Assembly: GCA_023078685.1 (NCBI GenBank)
Contig: JALGAS010000001.1
Location: 1,488,001 to 1,552,000 of the forward strand
DNA length: 64,000 nucleotides
Direction: 5' to 3'
Origin: Neopestalotiopsis rosae
Taxonomy: Eukaryota > Ascomycota > Sordariomycetes > Amphisphaeriales > Sporocadaceae
Notes under the pieces: generated by a model
The model's database searches: none
The model's input: only the letters and a program-made list of their open reading frames with translations
Told to the model about the DNA's origin: nothing
Part shown: piece by piece, positions 54,677-64,000 of the stretch
Numbering within the stretch: position 1 is the first letter of the stretch
How the letters are laid out: each line of letters opens with the position of its first letter
Program-made: the position numbers and the translations under genes

Positions 54677-57196
54677 AACGAAGCAACACTGGATATGCAG
54701 CAGTCTCGCCTGTCAAGATTCAGTCCTTCCTTTCCCTCATTGTAGCGTACTGTCCGTGTCTATGTATGTACGTCACTTGGCAAAAAGATCAATAAAATTC
54801 TTGCAACGCAAAAGTGGTGCTCCTAACATAATTATCTCTAATGACGTTCCGTGTTTCTAATCGAGTGATTTCGATACCTTGGAGTAAGATTGAATATATT
54901 TTCTAACATGATTACAGTAAATCATGCACGATTGGAAAACATACTGGTGATTTCGGAGTGGCACCATCTCGACGTAGTATTCTGTCCTGTCTAACTGGGC
55001 TACTCTTCTATGGTGAGATACACTTCTGTGGTGCGACACTTTTCTGTGTTTGATACTCTTATGTGCCATGGGTACCTTTCTGTAATTGTGATGGCAGCTG
55101 TCCACCTGCAAGTGTCTAATCGCTATTATGCTCTTTTGTCCGCAGAGTCTACAATGCCTCTCGCTTTGAGCCTGGACTGTAAGTGTGGCAACAACAACAA
55201 AATTTTGATCTGGTCGATGCGGGTTGACGGCCGTATTCGGCTATGATGGCGCACCACTTTCAATTGGGAAAATATGTATCGGTCCTTTCCAAGGTTTTGT
55301 TTTTATGTATTAAGAAGAAAAGAAGAGAAAGAAAAAAAGTCAATAGGGTTGAAACGGATGTGAGAAATCGACACGGTAGCCGGCGGAATAATCTTTTGTC
55401 TTGGAATACTGTTCTGTATTAGGATACTGTTCTGTGTTGGGATATTGTTTTGTGTTAGGATACTCTTCTGTGACGGGATACTCTCCAGAAAAGAATCCTT
55501 GTCATTGTAGCGCAGGAGTTGTGGGTATATAGTGGGGCTTGCCTGAGAATCCCATTTCTAGTGTCCCGAAATGTTGGGACGACCATCGCAACAAGAAAAT
55601 ATGGTAGGCCACTTGGCCTGCTGCAGCAGCGATCGCATGGCGACATGAAGAATGCGTATATCGGCGCGTGGCTTGCCCTTTGGCGTAACCAGTAGGATGC
55701 CAACGACTCACGGTTGGGCGGAGACAACAGCTTTTTGGAGGCGCAGTAGTTCTGGTTGTCAAACAAGAGTCCAGACGACGAGACGCATCCTGGGGGCGTC
55801 GATCGCATAGCTGCCCAACGATGAAAATTTGAGAAATATAAATGACGGGGAGAATACGGCCATTTGTCATTGGGTGTATTGTGATGAGGACATCTCAGCT
55901 GAGACGGAACGATTCGTAACTCTATATATATGCAGTGCATGTTCACAGTACTGTGATAACTTGTGCAAAGCAGCGATGCCATTGACCTGATGTGCCACAG
56001 GTGACTGGGGTGATTTCGTCGCATCAGCATCACATGCGCCAATTCGACTTCCAGAACGCCGCTCTCATCAACGATGGCAGCTGGGACGCCATTCTGGCGC
56101 TGCTCAGGGACAGCGGTTTCAGCGGCAAGCACTGGGTAGTTACGCACAATTCAACTGCTGGCAGCTGACAACCTGCGCTTTCCATTCACTGCCATGACGT
56201 CTTTGGTGAACGAAATCATGTCCGTAGACCGCATAGAAGGTCTAGATGGTCTCAGTTTCTACCAGGAACCCCAATAGTACAGCGTTTCCGATGCACACTT
56301 CACGCGACAGCTCAGATTAGATCTTAGTGTGGCCGTAATAGACTTTCACTATTTCTAATGACAACTTGCAATTTAATGCAGGTGATTTCTAGTGCCTCGA
56401 GTGCTTCCTTAGATGTTCCCATCCCAATACCTAATTTAATGTAACACCTTCTTTACCATAGAACGCTTTCCTTCAGAAGCTGTTCAATCGCCCACTAAGC
56501 AAATTCCCAATCTAGCGATGTTATGCGGTCAAATATCACACCTTCAAATCCCTTCTTCTTTTCTGATGCGAACTGACACTATAAAAGACGTTGCCGTCTA
56601 TGGCCTCTATTTTAAGTCCACCGTGACATATAATGCAATGTTTTCATGTGGACAGCCACTCTATGCGCGAGCTATAACTGGTGGCTTGAATTTTCTATCG
56701 CTAATACTTATAGCAGAGCAGGTTGTATGTAACAAATATGCGAGAAACCACCAAGAGTGAGACAAGAAGCAAGAACTCGAGCCAGGAATAGGATGCCGCA
56801 TCTAGCTCGATATCTGGATTAGTTCTGATTCAGATCAGTCGCCATGTCCAAAACATATTGAGGATAGAGCAAATTGTTTAGGTCGTATTCCCCATAAATT
56901 GCACCATGTCATCATTCCCGCATAGTTGTGCGGCTTGGGAGTTTAGAACGCAGGAAAAGGAGGGAAGGGATGCAGCAAGGAAGTTTTGTGGGCAGATTGA
57001 ATTGAGTCAATCCGATTTGAGATTTGGATACTACATGGACATTTTCGCTCTCTTCGCAGCATCATCTCCATACAACATCTTCTTGGTGTTTACTAACATG
57101 CAACGCTACAACAAGCACAGTGATAGCATGTACACAAATGCCAATAAAACATAAAATTATTTGGGCTTGGGAGGAGGCTTGGGCACTCCAGTAGTG
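54677..57196. repeat. Repeat-rich intergenic region (R1 copy 2) with a gene relic
   Basis: About 54995-55490 is an R1 copy in which the unique part and polypyrimidine tract run on the minus strand (55255-55385). Minisatellite-like units lie on both sides (55006-55075, 55395-55490). At 56035-56155 (+) a short frame, FQNAALINDGSWDAILALLR then DSGFSGKHWVV, looks like the C-terminal part of an F-box-type protein, without flanking exons. Confidence 0.55.
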
Positions 57197-57543
57197 TCAT
57201 AGGCCACCACGTCCCTCGTCGAAATTGGTGTCCTCCTTGGAAATCATCTCGTATATCAGGGTTTCCGAGAAAATTATTGAAAGATCAAATGAGACAGCTG
57301 TGCGCAAAAGTATACGATCTCGATTCTGTGAGATAAGCTTCTCAGTAGACGCACTTATGATACAAAATTGTGCGTTGAGATGATAGTACTTACAAGGAAG
57401 GAGTTTTGTACGAGAAGAAAGCAGGCGGGATTGCTTGGAAAAAGGAGATGGTATTTGCCAACAAAAGGATAAAACAATCTTTTCAACTTGAGAGCTTCGA
57501 CTAGACCAGTTGTCCACATAAACGGACGATGTAAATGGTTCAT
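57197..57543 (-). CDS. Small two-exon protein, 92 residues, unknown
   Basis: Exon 1 is 57543-57394 and exon 2 is 57325-57197. The 68-bp intron has donor GTAAGT, a CTACTGAG branch-like site and acceptor CTCACAG, and both exons are in phase 0. Exon 1 reads MNHLHRPFMWTTGLVEALKL then YPFVGKYHLLFPSNPACFLL. Exon 2 reads NRDRILLRTAVSFDLSIIF and ends KEDTNFDEGRGGL. The splice signals are among the cleanest in the window, which argues for a transcribed gene, but I recognise no family. It lies at the centre of the large inverted repeat spanning 53.7-60.5 kb. Confidence 0.4.
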
Positions 57544-57549
57544 TCTAGT

Positions 57550-58600
57550 TCAGGTAACACTGGGGCAAGCCATATCTTTATACTAGTAATGTGCCGCATA
57601 GGACTTGGTCGTACTATCGTGTCATGATCATTGTTGGCATTTCCATTGATGGCCATGAACAGGTGCTCATAGTGAATGATTCAATAATAACTCTTCCCCT
57701 AGCAAGTGACAATCATGATCCAATCGAACCATTCGCCGGGGCCACTCTGAAGGATTCATATCAATACGGCAAGAGTCATGTGTCATGTATCATGTGGAAG
57801 AGTGGATATCCCTCAAAGCAAAGAGAGCCACCTATAATGACTTACAACGCTCATACAGAGCTTCTGCTTATCTAGGCATGATCCATGTCCAAACGTGACC
57901 ATCTGTGGGAGAGCAGCCCGAGGACGTGACTTTTGTGACAGATTCCGCATGTTAGATGCATTAGAGGAAAAATAGCTAGCAACGCCATGTAGCGACTTAA
58001 TTTGCGTCCCTGATCTGCATGTCAAGGCACTGTGTTTCGACATACACAATATTTCGTAACCGTCGCCGTGTTAGCCAACCGTCCAACGTTCCCCGAGGTC
58101 CTGCACAGCATAAATTCGTGTGATCTGTATATCGCTTGGGCTATTCCGGATCTATGACAACGAAACCCTGGCGATTTACTGCAGAACACTGACACGGGAC
58201 ATAGTGTCCACTATGAGTGCACGATGTCGTTGAGATGAAGGATCCTAGCGAGAGCATAGTCACATTGACCCTGGCCGCGGAATGGAACCGGAAAGCAACC
58301 TACACGATCCTATCTGCATAGTCGAGTCATGGTCTGCATTGAAATAGTCAGCTACTCTAGTAAGGGTACTTTACCCGCTTCGACCAGGGGTGATCTGTCG
58401 CTCAAGTTCATTCATTTACCAAAAGAATGGGATAGCGAATCTCGTATCACGCGTTGACTGAGATCTCGCATTTCTCCACATGCCATCATTGTACTTGGCT
58501 CACCATCCCTAAGGATACTTGTTCCGTCTGTACTCCAGATTCGGGACGCTTGTATGGGTGGGTTTGTTCGCAGTGTCGAGGAGTCAACGCCGAAGTGAGT
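57550..58600. other. Intergenic region, no supported gene
   Basis: A plus-strand frame at 57591-57875 lacks an ATG start, and a Cys-containing frame at 58454-58639 overlaps the relic on the other strand. Neither is supported. Confidence 0.4.
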
Positions 58601-58999
58601 TCAGAGAAAATCAAACGCCGACACGTTTGCGCACTGTAAGACGTAGGTATAGCTCTCGGCGGCGACCTGTATTAAACACTCGTCCTGGAAAACGTTCCCG
58701 ACATATGCAGCAGATACCGCGAAGAAAGCAGATTGCAATAGTTTGGAGGAAGTAGATTGCTTGGCTCTGCAACGCCAAAGGGCCCATGATCTGCCTTCGT
58801 GTATCCAGAACCTCGAGTCTGAGTCAGATTCCATTAATGAACCATAAGAATCCAGAAATATTTCTACTAGTATTGATTCGACTGGAACATCGGCAGCGCG
58901 GAGGGATGAATCAGCGGTTATCACAGGATTTACTTGCAGGAAGTCTAAATTAAAAGAAGTCAGCAGACATAAGAAATACCGCGCAAGACCTTGGAACAA
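58601..58999 (-). pseudogene. Fragment of a fungal transcription factor (regulatory domain)
   Basis: The minus-strand frame reads EGRSWALWRCRAKQ, then LLQSAFFAVSAAYVGNVFQD and ECLIQVAAESYTYVLQCANV. This is the early helical block of the fungal-specific transcription factor domain common in Zn2Cys6 regulators (LLxSAFxAxSAAYVGRxxxD, followed by 'AxxxYxxALRxLN'). No zinc cluster lies upstream and no continuation follows the stop. It is a small relic. Confidence 0.5.
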
Positions 59000-59795
59000 G
59001 TTCTTATGTCAGATTTCTTTTTGAATTATTTCAAGAAGTTATGATCGTGGCATGTACATACCAGCTCTGGCTAATGATCAACCTCATTTGAAGGCACCTT
59101 CGTATCCATACCCAGGTGCAAATACGTTCAGAATGACCCGCATCCTAGCCCATCGATTTCTTTTGTCTGGGCAACGCAAAACCCGCGAATCAAAGAATAT
59201 GTTGGTCTTTATCTTTTTTGCATATTGTAAGAGCAATGACCTGCCTGGCGAGTCTGGTAATGATGGATATTATGACGAATTCTACCCCGCCGCTTTCCCT
59301 TGGTCTATATTTGTAGCTTGCCAGCCCGCCGCACAGGAAGTAGATAAGTCATCCTGGATAACGAAATATGAAGGACCCTTCACACGACGTATACGACGCC
59401 ACGAATCATCATCATTTACTGTGAGGAAGCACATTCTTGCTACGCCCTGACTAAGTGCATCTTTGCAGGATCTCGAGTGGTATGGTGACATTCGGTAACC
59501 CAACTTTGCCAGTAATGGCTAGAAAAGGCAGTAGGTTTTCAAATGCACTGCTTTGATGGTATCGTGTTTCGATTCTACTGGTGTTTACAGACATCTGACA
59601 AACTGAGTCAGACACACAGTTGGTTGATCATTGTGGTAAGCTTGATTCTTAAGCGTTTCTTAGGAATAAGTGTGTCTGGTTTATTGCAGCTCTCTTTTTC
59701 TGCTATCGCTACTGGCTTTGCCTGGTACACACCAGGCAGGAATGTCAGGGGGTTACACAGAATATATATTACTCTGGAAGAAATTTCTCAATATG
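59000..59795. other. Intergenic region, nothing recognised
   Basis: Short open frames on both strands only; no family, splice signals or defined repeat. Confidence 0.4.
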
Positions 59796-59914
59796 TGTAG
59801 GACAGGAGGGTATCCCAACGGAAGAGCATACCATTACAGAACAGTACAGAAAGACAAAAGAGTAACCCGTCGGTTACTGTATCGTGTCAACTTCTCACAT
59901 CCGTCTCACCGCTC

Positions 59915-59952
<38 letters not shown>

Positions 59953-60150
59953 TTTTTTTTTCTTTCTAATTCTTTTCTTTAAATACGCACAAAAGTGGCG
60001 CAGCACATTGACTCCAGGCTCGAGGTTCTGAAGCTGTGCTCAATCGATTCTATAGATGCCAGGACACTCTTCTGTACTTGGATACATTTTTTGGGGTACT
60101 GCGATATTGTTCTGTGTTGGGATATTCTTCCGTGTTGGTACAAATTTGGC
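59796..60150 (+). repeat. R1 repeat, copy 3, with 34-C homopolymer
   Basis: Carries GTCGGTTACTGTATCGTGTC, a pure C run at 59916-59949, a T-rich tail and AAAAGTGGCGCAGC, then degenerate minisatellite units at 60058-60140. It is inverted relative to the copy at 55.0-55.5 kb. Confidence 0.75.
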
Positions 60151-60259
60151 CCATTCCATTGTCGTAATAAATCGCGTCAATGAATCGTGCGGGGTCTGTT
60201 TTGGATCATGAACATGATTGTGAGCTACGCCTAGCTCCAAATCCAACCCCACGACCTCA

Positions 60260-60545
60260 ACACCTCAACGAAATATGATATTGTGATATAGCAAAAGCCC
60301 TTGGCAGGCAAAATTTGTGATATGTGAGGCATCGATGTCCAGATGTCTTTACCCAGACCGTTGCTAGTAAGGAACCTCACATTTACCACGGCAGATGGAA
60401 TCGTGATAGTCATGGTAAGAAAGATGAGCCAGTCGTCGACGCCGAGCGAATTCGGTTGAAAATACTTTTTGTAAACAAGTCGAACGGTAACCAGGCAGCA
60501 TGACGTGTATAATCGATCTTTGTATTGCGGACAGATTCGTTCTGC
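60260..60545 (-). pseudogene. Partial inverted copy of the CFEM receptor gene
   Basis: On the minus strand this matches about 53690-53985 of the receptor gene, covering TM1-TM3: CTTGTTTACAAAAAGTATTT, then ITIPSAVVNVRFLTSNGLGK and GFCYITISYFVEV. It lacks the rest of the gene, has a small insertion within the TM2-3 loop (QILPAKGF) and breaks off into unrelated sequence. Differences are largely transitions. It is non-functional. Confidence 0.85.
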
Positions 60546-63153
60546 TTTATTTCAGAGAAAATGTAGCGTAAGTAGAAGTTCTTCAGTGAATGCTGGAAGT
60601 GTTCTGGAGGCACAGATCCGTCCACTGTCCTCGCTTGTGTTACTTTCTCATTGACATGGTCATGTCCCGACAGTTCGTTACACTAAAGGCAGGAATGTCA
60701 GGGGAGCTCCACGACAACAACACGCACATGATTCCGTAATAGAACCCTTGTCGTCTGCTTGACAGAACAGTATCCCAGCACAGAAGAGTATCTAGGGTAC
60801 AAAGGAGTTTCCAAGCATCTACGAAGGTCCGCCAGGATACTGCAGCGCTTTCTGTAAATCGGCGGGCTCGATCATCCCAAAGGGCTCAAGTGAATATCAA
60901 GAACGACATAGCATAAATTGTCTCCAGAGTTTCAGTATAGTCTTCCAGAATGATGTATGAAACTCATTTAGGCATACATTGGGTTCCGTTACAATATGAT
61001 CTCAGCCATGGTTTCATCCCAAGTACGTCCATATAAATCGAGTCAAGTTTTAAAGCTGCTTACATCGCAGCTATCAAGTTCGGGAGCATTTGCATCCAAA
61101 CCTGGTTTCAAGAATTGATCCGCCGCCCTGATGAGTCCTCCTGGATAGCTCCGACATGTCCCATATGCCGAGACGTAGCAAGGCATCCAGTTTGTGGCCA
61201 CCTCGTCTTCCAGAGCCCTTGGGTACCACAACGCCAATGCTTGGCTCAGCCCAGTTCTCCCACCGCAGCTGTTGCTATGGGATTCCTAAACCAGAGATCC
61301 AGGAGGCGTCGTTGGTATCATCGAGCAAGAGACTATGAACGTTATCACGGAAGGAACTTACTATTGGCTGCCAATTGGAGAGCAGATGATGTTGGGTATT
61401 GCACATCTTGTCTTCGTGCAGCAGGTAGCAAGTAGATCAACATCTGACTTTGTCCGTCTCAAGACTCCCTTGAAATAAGCTCAGCGTGTCATGAAATATC
61501 ATTTAGGGAAGATGAGGCTCAACCCGAAGCGTAAGAGTACTTTGCGATGGATTGGGCGACTAAGCAAACTGGATGGAAAGCTCTTTGGAGAAAGGAAAAA
61601 AAATAAAAATGAACTACATATTGGATCAGGTCATGTCTACTAGATTGAAGGTTACTAGATCTCGGGACTCGAGCAGGTTGTGTAAACCATTAGATCAATT
61701 TTTTTTGAATTACTTTTCCATTTCAAAAGCAAGAAGCGTTTTATTAAATTGTTTCTGCGAAAGGATACGGACACTCCTATTCTTAATCCTAGTCAAAAGA
61801 CGTCTTTGCCAGCATAGCGCGCATAGCAAGCTGTGCGGGGCCTCGCAGACCGGCTGGACCTCGTGCTTTGCGTAGAAATGGGTGCTATTCAGAGTCAGGC
61901 CGGTTTGAGTTTGAGACTTCAACGAGCAGACGTACACTGAGAGGGGGCAAGTCGCCACTGTAGAGGATATCCAGAAAGTCTGCGCCATCGAACGTCCAGG
62001 TGTACATATGAGGACATGAAATTTTCATCAGCTGCTCCACATAAGATACCATAGACCGATACATCTCTTTCCTGCGGATAATGTCTGTTGTCGGTCGGTG
62101 TCGAAAGTCGAGAGCTGACCTGTCTTAGTGAACGCGAACATCTATCTCCAATTTCTATAACGAAAAGTGAAGAGTTCCGGCTGAGGCACTTGGGATGCAT
62201 ACTTAGCTTGACTAGGCTGAGCGGTGGCTGCGCCGTCTTTCCAAGTCGATATCGATATGCAACAGCAGGTGTGGGCCGGATGGATGCCCGGACTGGGTCG
62301 TCTTATGTGCTTACCAGGATGCTCTGCGTACGCACCTGAAGGAATGGATCGATTCTGTAAGCTTTACGGTAAGCCAGAGTATCATGGAGAGCGGGTCTTG
62401 CGTGGAGATGGAACAGAGCGACACTCTGCTCTCATCGTTGCCGGCAATCCTCATATCCGATATACGGATAGTGGAGTTCTTGTCAATAGTCTTCAAGAGC
62501 CCCAAGGTGGAGAGTCTGATGCAACTTCTTCGGCAGACTGTCGAAGAGTATCTTTCTGGCGGCAGCGGCGATGATTGGGGTTTGGCTGTTTTTGTGCCAC
62601 ATGACTGCGATCAGTGTTGCGTTTACTAGAGGAGCCATGGAAATTGGCTGCATCGTCAAAATTGAAGTTGAGGCCGTGGTCATGGGGTGTGTCACAGTTT
62701 AAGTTTGTCAGTATATTTGTGCGATACGCACTTTTGGTGGCTGGAAGCGCCATTCAATTGAAGTTTGCCGCCCTATCGTGATTTGGGAGACGCACTTCAT
62801 GATCTGCTGTTGCGCATTTCTGGCAGCGATTAGAGTACCGAAGACACAGACTACCAGTATTCTCCTCGTGATGAGCCTGTCATTGTTTCGCATGGTTATG
62901 TTACTTGTTTCGATGCTGTTCATATATGGGGATCACCAACAAGGGACCAGTCAATCTATTATATATGCAACAAATTAGGTCCTTTTCGCTGGGTTTGTGC
63001 TTGTAGCTTGCACTTTGTTGACAGTGCGCCATGAATCCCGGTTACACTTGCCCTCGAAGTTCACCATTCTTCCAGCGCCGGCAATGGCCACAATCCTCTT
63101 TGACGACGAATCCCTACTAAACAGACCTCTTATCTCTGAGATCCAGGTTCGCT
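60546..63153. other. Gene-poor region with possible membrane-protein relic
   Basis: 60765-60805 has isolated minisatellite units. At about 62706-63188 (+) one frame reads RTFGGWKRHSIEVCRPIVIW, ILLVMSLSLFRMVMLLVSML and, after a single TAG at 62976-62978, FAGFVLVACTLLTVRHESRL. It could be the end of a multi-TM protein gene. Frames at 61.0-61.4 kb, at 61.9-62.2 kb (minus; EQLMKISCPHMYTWTFDGAD) and at 62.2-62.6 kb compete on both strands and could not be resolved. Confidence 0.3.
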
Positions 63154-63819
63154 TTATTGACTTGTCGGCCGACTCGAGGATCCATTAGCAATAATGACGC
63201 CTCTATTGATTGATTCCTCTCCTTTCCTCTTCCCCTGGGCAGACGATGTGGACTGCGAGCCTGTCACTTGCTGCTGCTGCTGCTGCGGTGAAGCTTCTTG
63301 CTGCCGCTGAGGTCTTGCTCTCCGCCCCTCGTTTGGCGAGACACCCTCGTTTGTCAACCTTACTTCAAGCTGGTGACCATCGAAGTTGTAGTGGTGTAAT
63401 CTCTGTACTGCTCTCTCTGCACAATTTATGTTGACACAGGTGATGGTCGCGTGTCCTCGGTTGCCTCCTTCTCTAGATCTGGGGATCTTGATGCTGTTGA
63501 TTTCGTTACCGCCCAAGCCGCATTTCGAACGGAGCAGAGATTTAATCTGTTCGCTTTGAGTCCGTTTGGATAGTCCCCTAATGATTATTTTCCGGTATTC
63601 AGTCTCGATAACTGTAGTGGCCGCCAGGGTCGGGATCTGGACTGGTTTGGTTGAGATGGAGTAACAATTGTCATGCATGTCTCTCGGGCGTGGAACATGA
63701 TACAATGGCTCTGTGTGATATGTGGGAACTTGCCCAGGTGGGACGACGGGCGAGTTGCCGACATAGCTACTATCATGAGACTGATACCAGTAGGTGGTTT
63801 CTTGATAGTCACTAGCCAT
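63154..63819 (-). CDS. RRM-type RNA-binding protein, 221 residues or longer
   Basis: A minus-strand frame starting MASDYQETTYWYQSHD. Pro/Tyr-rich N-terminal 70 residues precede an RRM-like domain: EYRKIIIRGLSKRTQSEQIK (RNP2-like), GGNRGHATITCVNINCAERA (RNP1-like; RGHATI in place of KGFGFV) and FDGHQLEVRLTNEG. A Gln-rich tail (QQEASPQQQQQQ, from CTG repeats near 63270-63300) and a Ser-rich end follow. Upstream, another frame reads SSPANYGMQPMHIQQ up to 63866 and beyond, and would need a one-base shift to join; a TCTAG acceptor stands at about 63860. So the 5' end is either spliced or frameshifted and may extend past the right edge. Confidence 0.6.
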   Translation of the reverse strand: MASDYQETTYWYQSHDSSYVGNSPVVPPGQVPTYHTEPLYHVPRPRDMHDNCYSISTKPVQIPTLAATTVIETEYRKIIIRGLSKRTQSEQIKSLLRSKCGLGGNEINSIKIPRSREGGNRGHATITCVNINCAERAVQRLHHYNFDGHQLEVRLTNEGVSPNEGRRARPQRQQEASPQQQQQQVTGSQSTSSAQGKRKGEESINRGVIIANGSSSRPTSQ

Positions 63820-64000
63820 TGTTGTATATGCATGGGCTGCATCCCATAATTCGCAGGACTAGACACAAGTGAGACTGTGCCAGGTGTAGACCACTGTTGG
63901 TATCAAATAAGATTAGCGATTTTATCTTCCTGAAAGAAGGGGGTTCATGGACGGACGACTTGCCTGGACATAGCCTGATGCTGTCGGTGCCATCAATGGC

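Noticed and set aside
55455..56147. 230-residue minus-strand frame
   Set aside because: Its composition is irregular, it runs into R1 minisatellite units at its end, and the plus strand shows a better F-box-like fragment at 56.04-56.16 kb.
58454..58639. Cys-rich frame resembling a zinc ribbon (CHHC, CSVC, CSQC)
   Set aside because: It has no ATG start and overlaps the antisense of a better-supported transcription-factor relic.
61115..61435. Plus-strand frame with CPICRDVARHPVCGH suggestive of a RING finger
   Set aside because: The Cys/His spacing is incomplete, the rest is Arg-rich low-complexity, and the opposite strand is equally open.

Overview
The window reads as nuclear DNA of a filamentous ascomycete (Pezizomycotina). 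Most genes are split by introns of about 45-110 bp with GTAAGT-like donors, CTRAY-like branch sites and YAG acceptors. The protein families are typical of these fungi: Clr5, 2EXR, F-box, CFEM/Pth11-type receptor, Zn2Cys6 regulator, P450, MFS exporter and GH64 glucanase. Class and genus cannot be settled from sequence alone. No rRNA, tRNA or CRISPR array was recognised. Gene density is low and relics are abundant, so this looks like an accessory, repeat-rich region.

Left part (1-27 kb): an incomplete Ifi-6-16-like gene sits at the edge. It is followed by minisatellite-bearing repeats, a frameshifted Clr5-type relic, a degenerate Ras-like GTPase and a broken gene at 5.4-6.4 kb. Next come a 3'-truncated non-LTR retrotransposon (7.7-9.3 kb) and an intact 2EXR gene. 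A small two-exon gene and a kinase without an N-lobe lie at 12.8-15.5 kb. Two tiny paralogous membrane-protein genes (15.6-15.9 and 17.5-17.9 kb) and a multi-TM gene (19.5-20.5 kb) follow, then an intact F-box gene (23.0-25.3 kb). Nine copies of a 23-bp near-perfect palindrome, plus one half copy, are scattered only through 3.3-27.1 kb. A ~0.9-kb segment (4.5-5.4 kb) recurs at 20.7-21.6 kb.

Middle (27-48.7 kb): a four-TM gene, a coiled-coil gene, a Clr5-type gene with a Cys-rich tail and a septin/AIG1-like GTPase gene lie at 28-35 kb. A compact metabolic block follows: P450 (38.2-40.1), convergent MFS transporter (40.6-42.6), nucleoside-hydrolase-like protein (44.0-45.4) and a Zn2Cys6 regulator (47.7-48.7) broken by one TAG. 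Copies of one dispersed repeat (called R2 here) lie at 37.4, 42.9-43.5 and 46.4-47.3 kb. They separate this block into repeat-bounded cassettes. No synthase backbone gene is present.

Right part (49-64 kb): a hypothetical gene, a frameshifted Pho80-type cyclin, a secreted GH64 beta-1,3-glucanase and an intact four-exon CFEM-7TM receptor. A partial inverted copy of the receptor lies at 60.3-60.5 kb, with matching inverted copies of another repeat (R1) between the two, so 53.7-60.5 kb forms a large imperfect inverted repeat. An RRM-type gene runs towards the right edge. Splice sites and start codons were assigned by eye.
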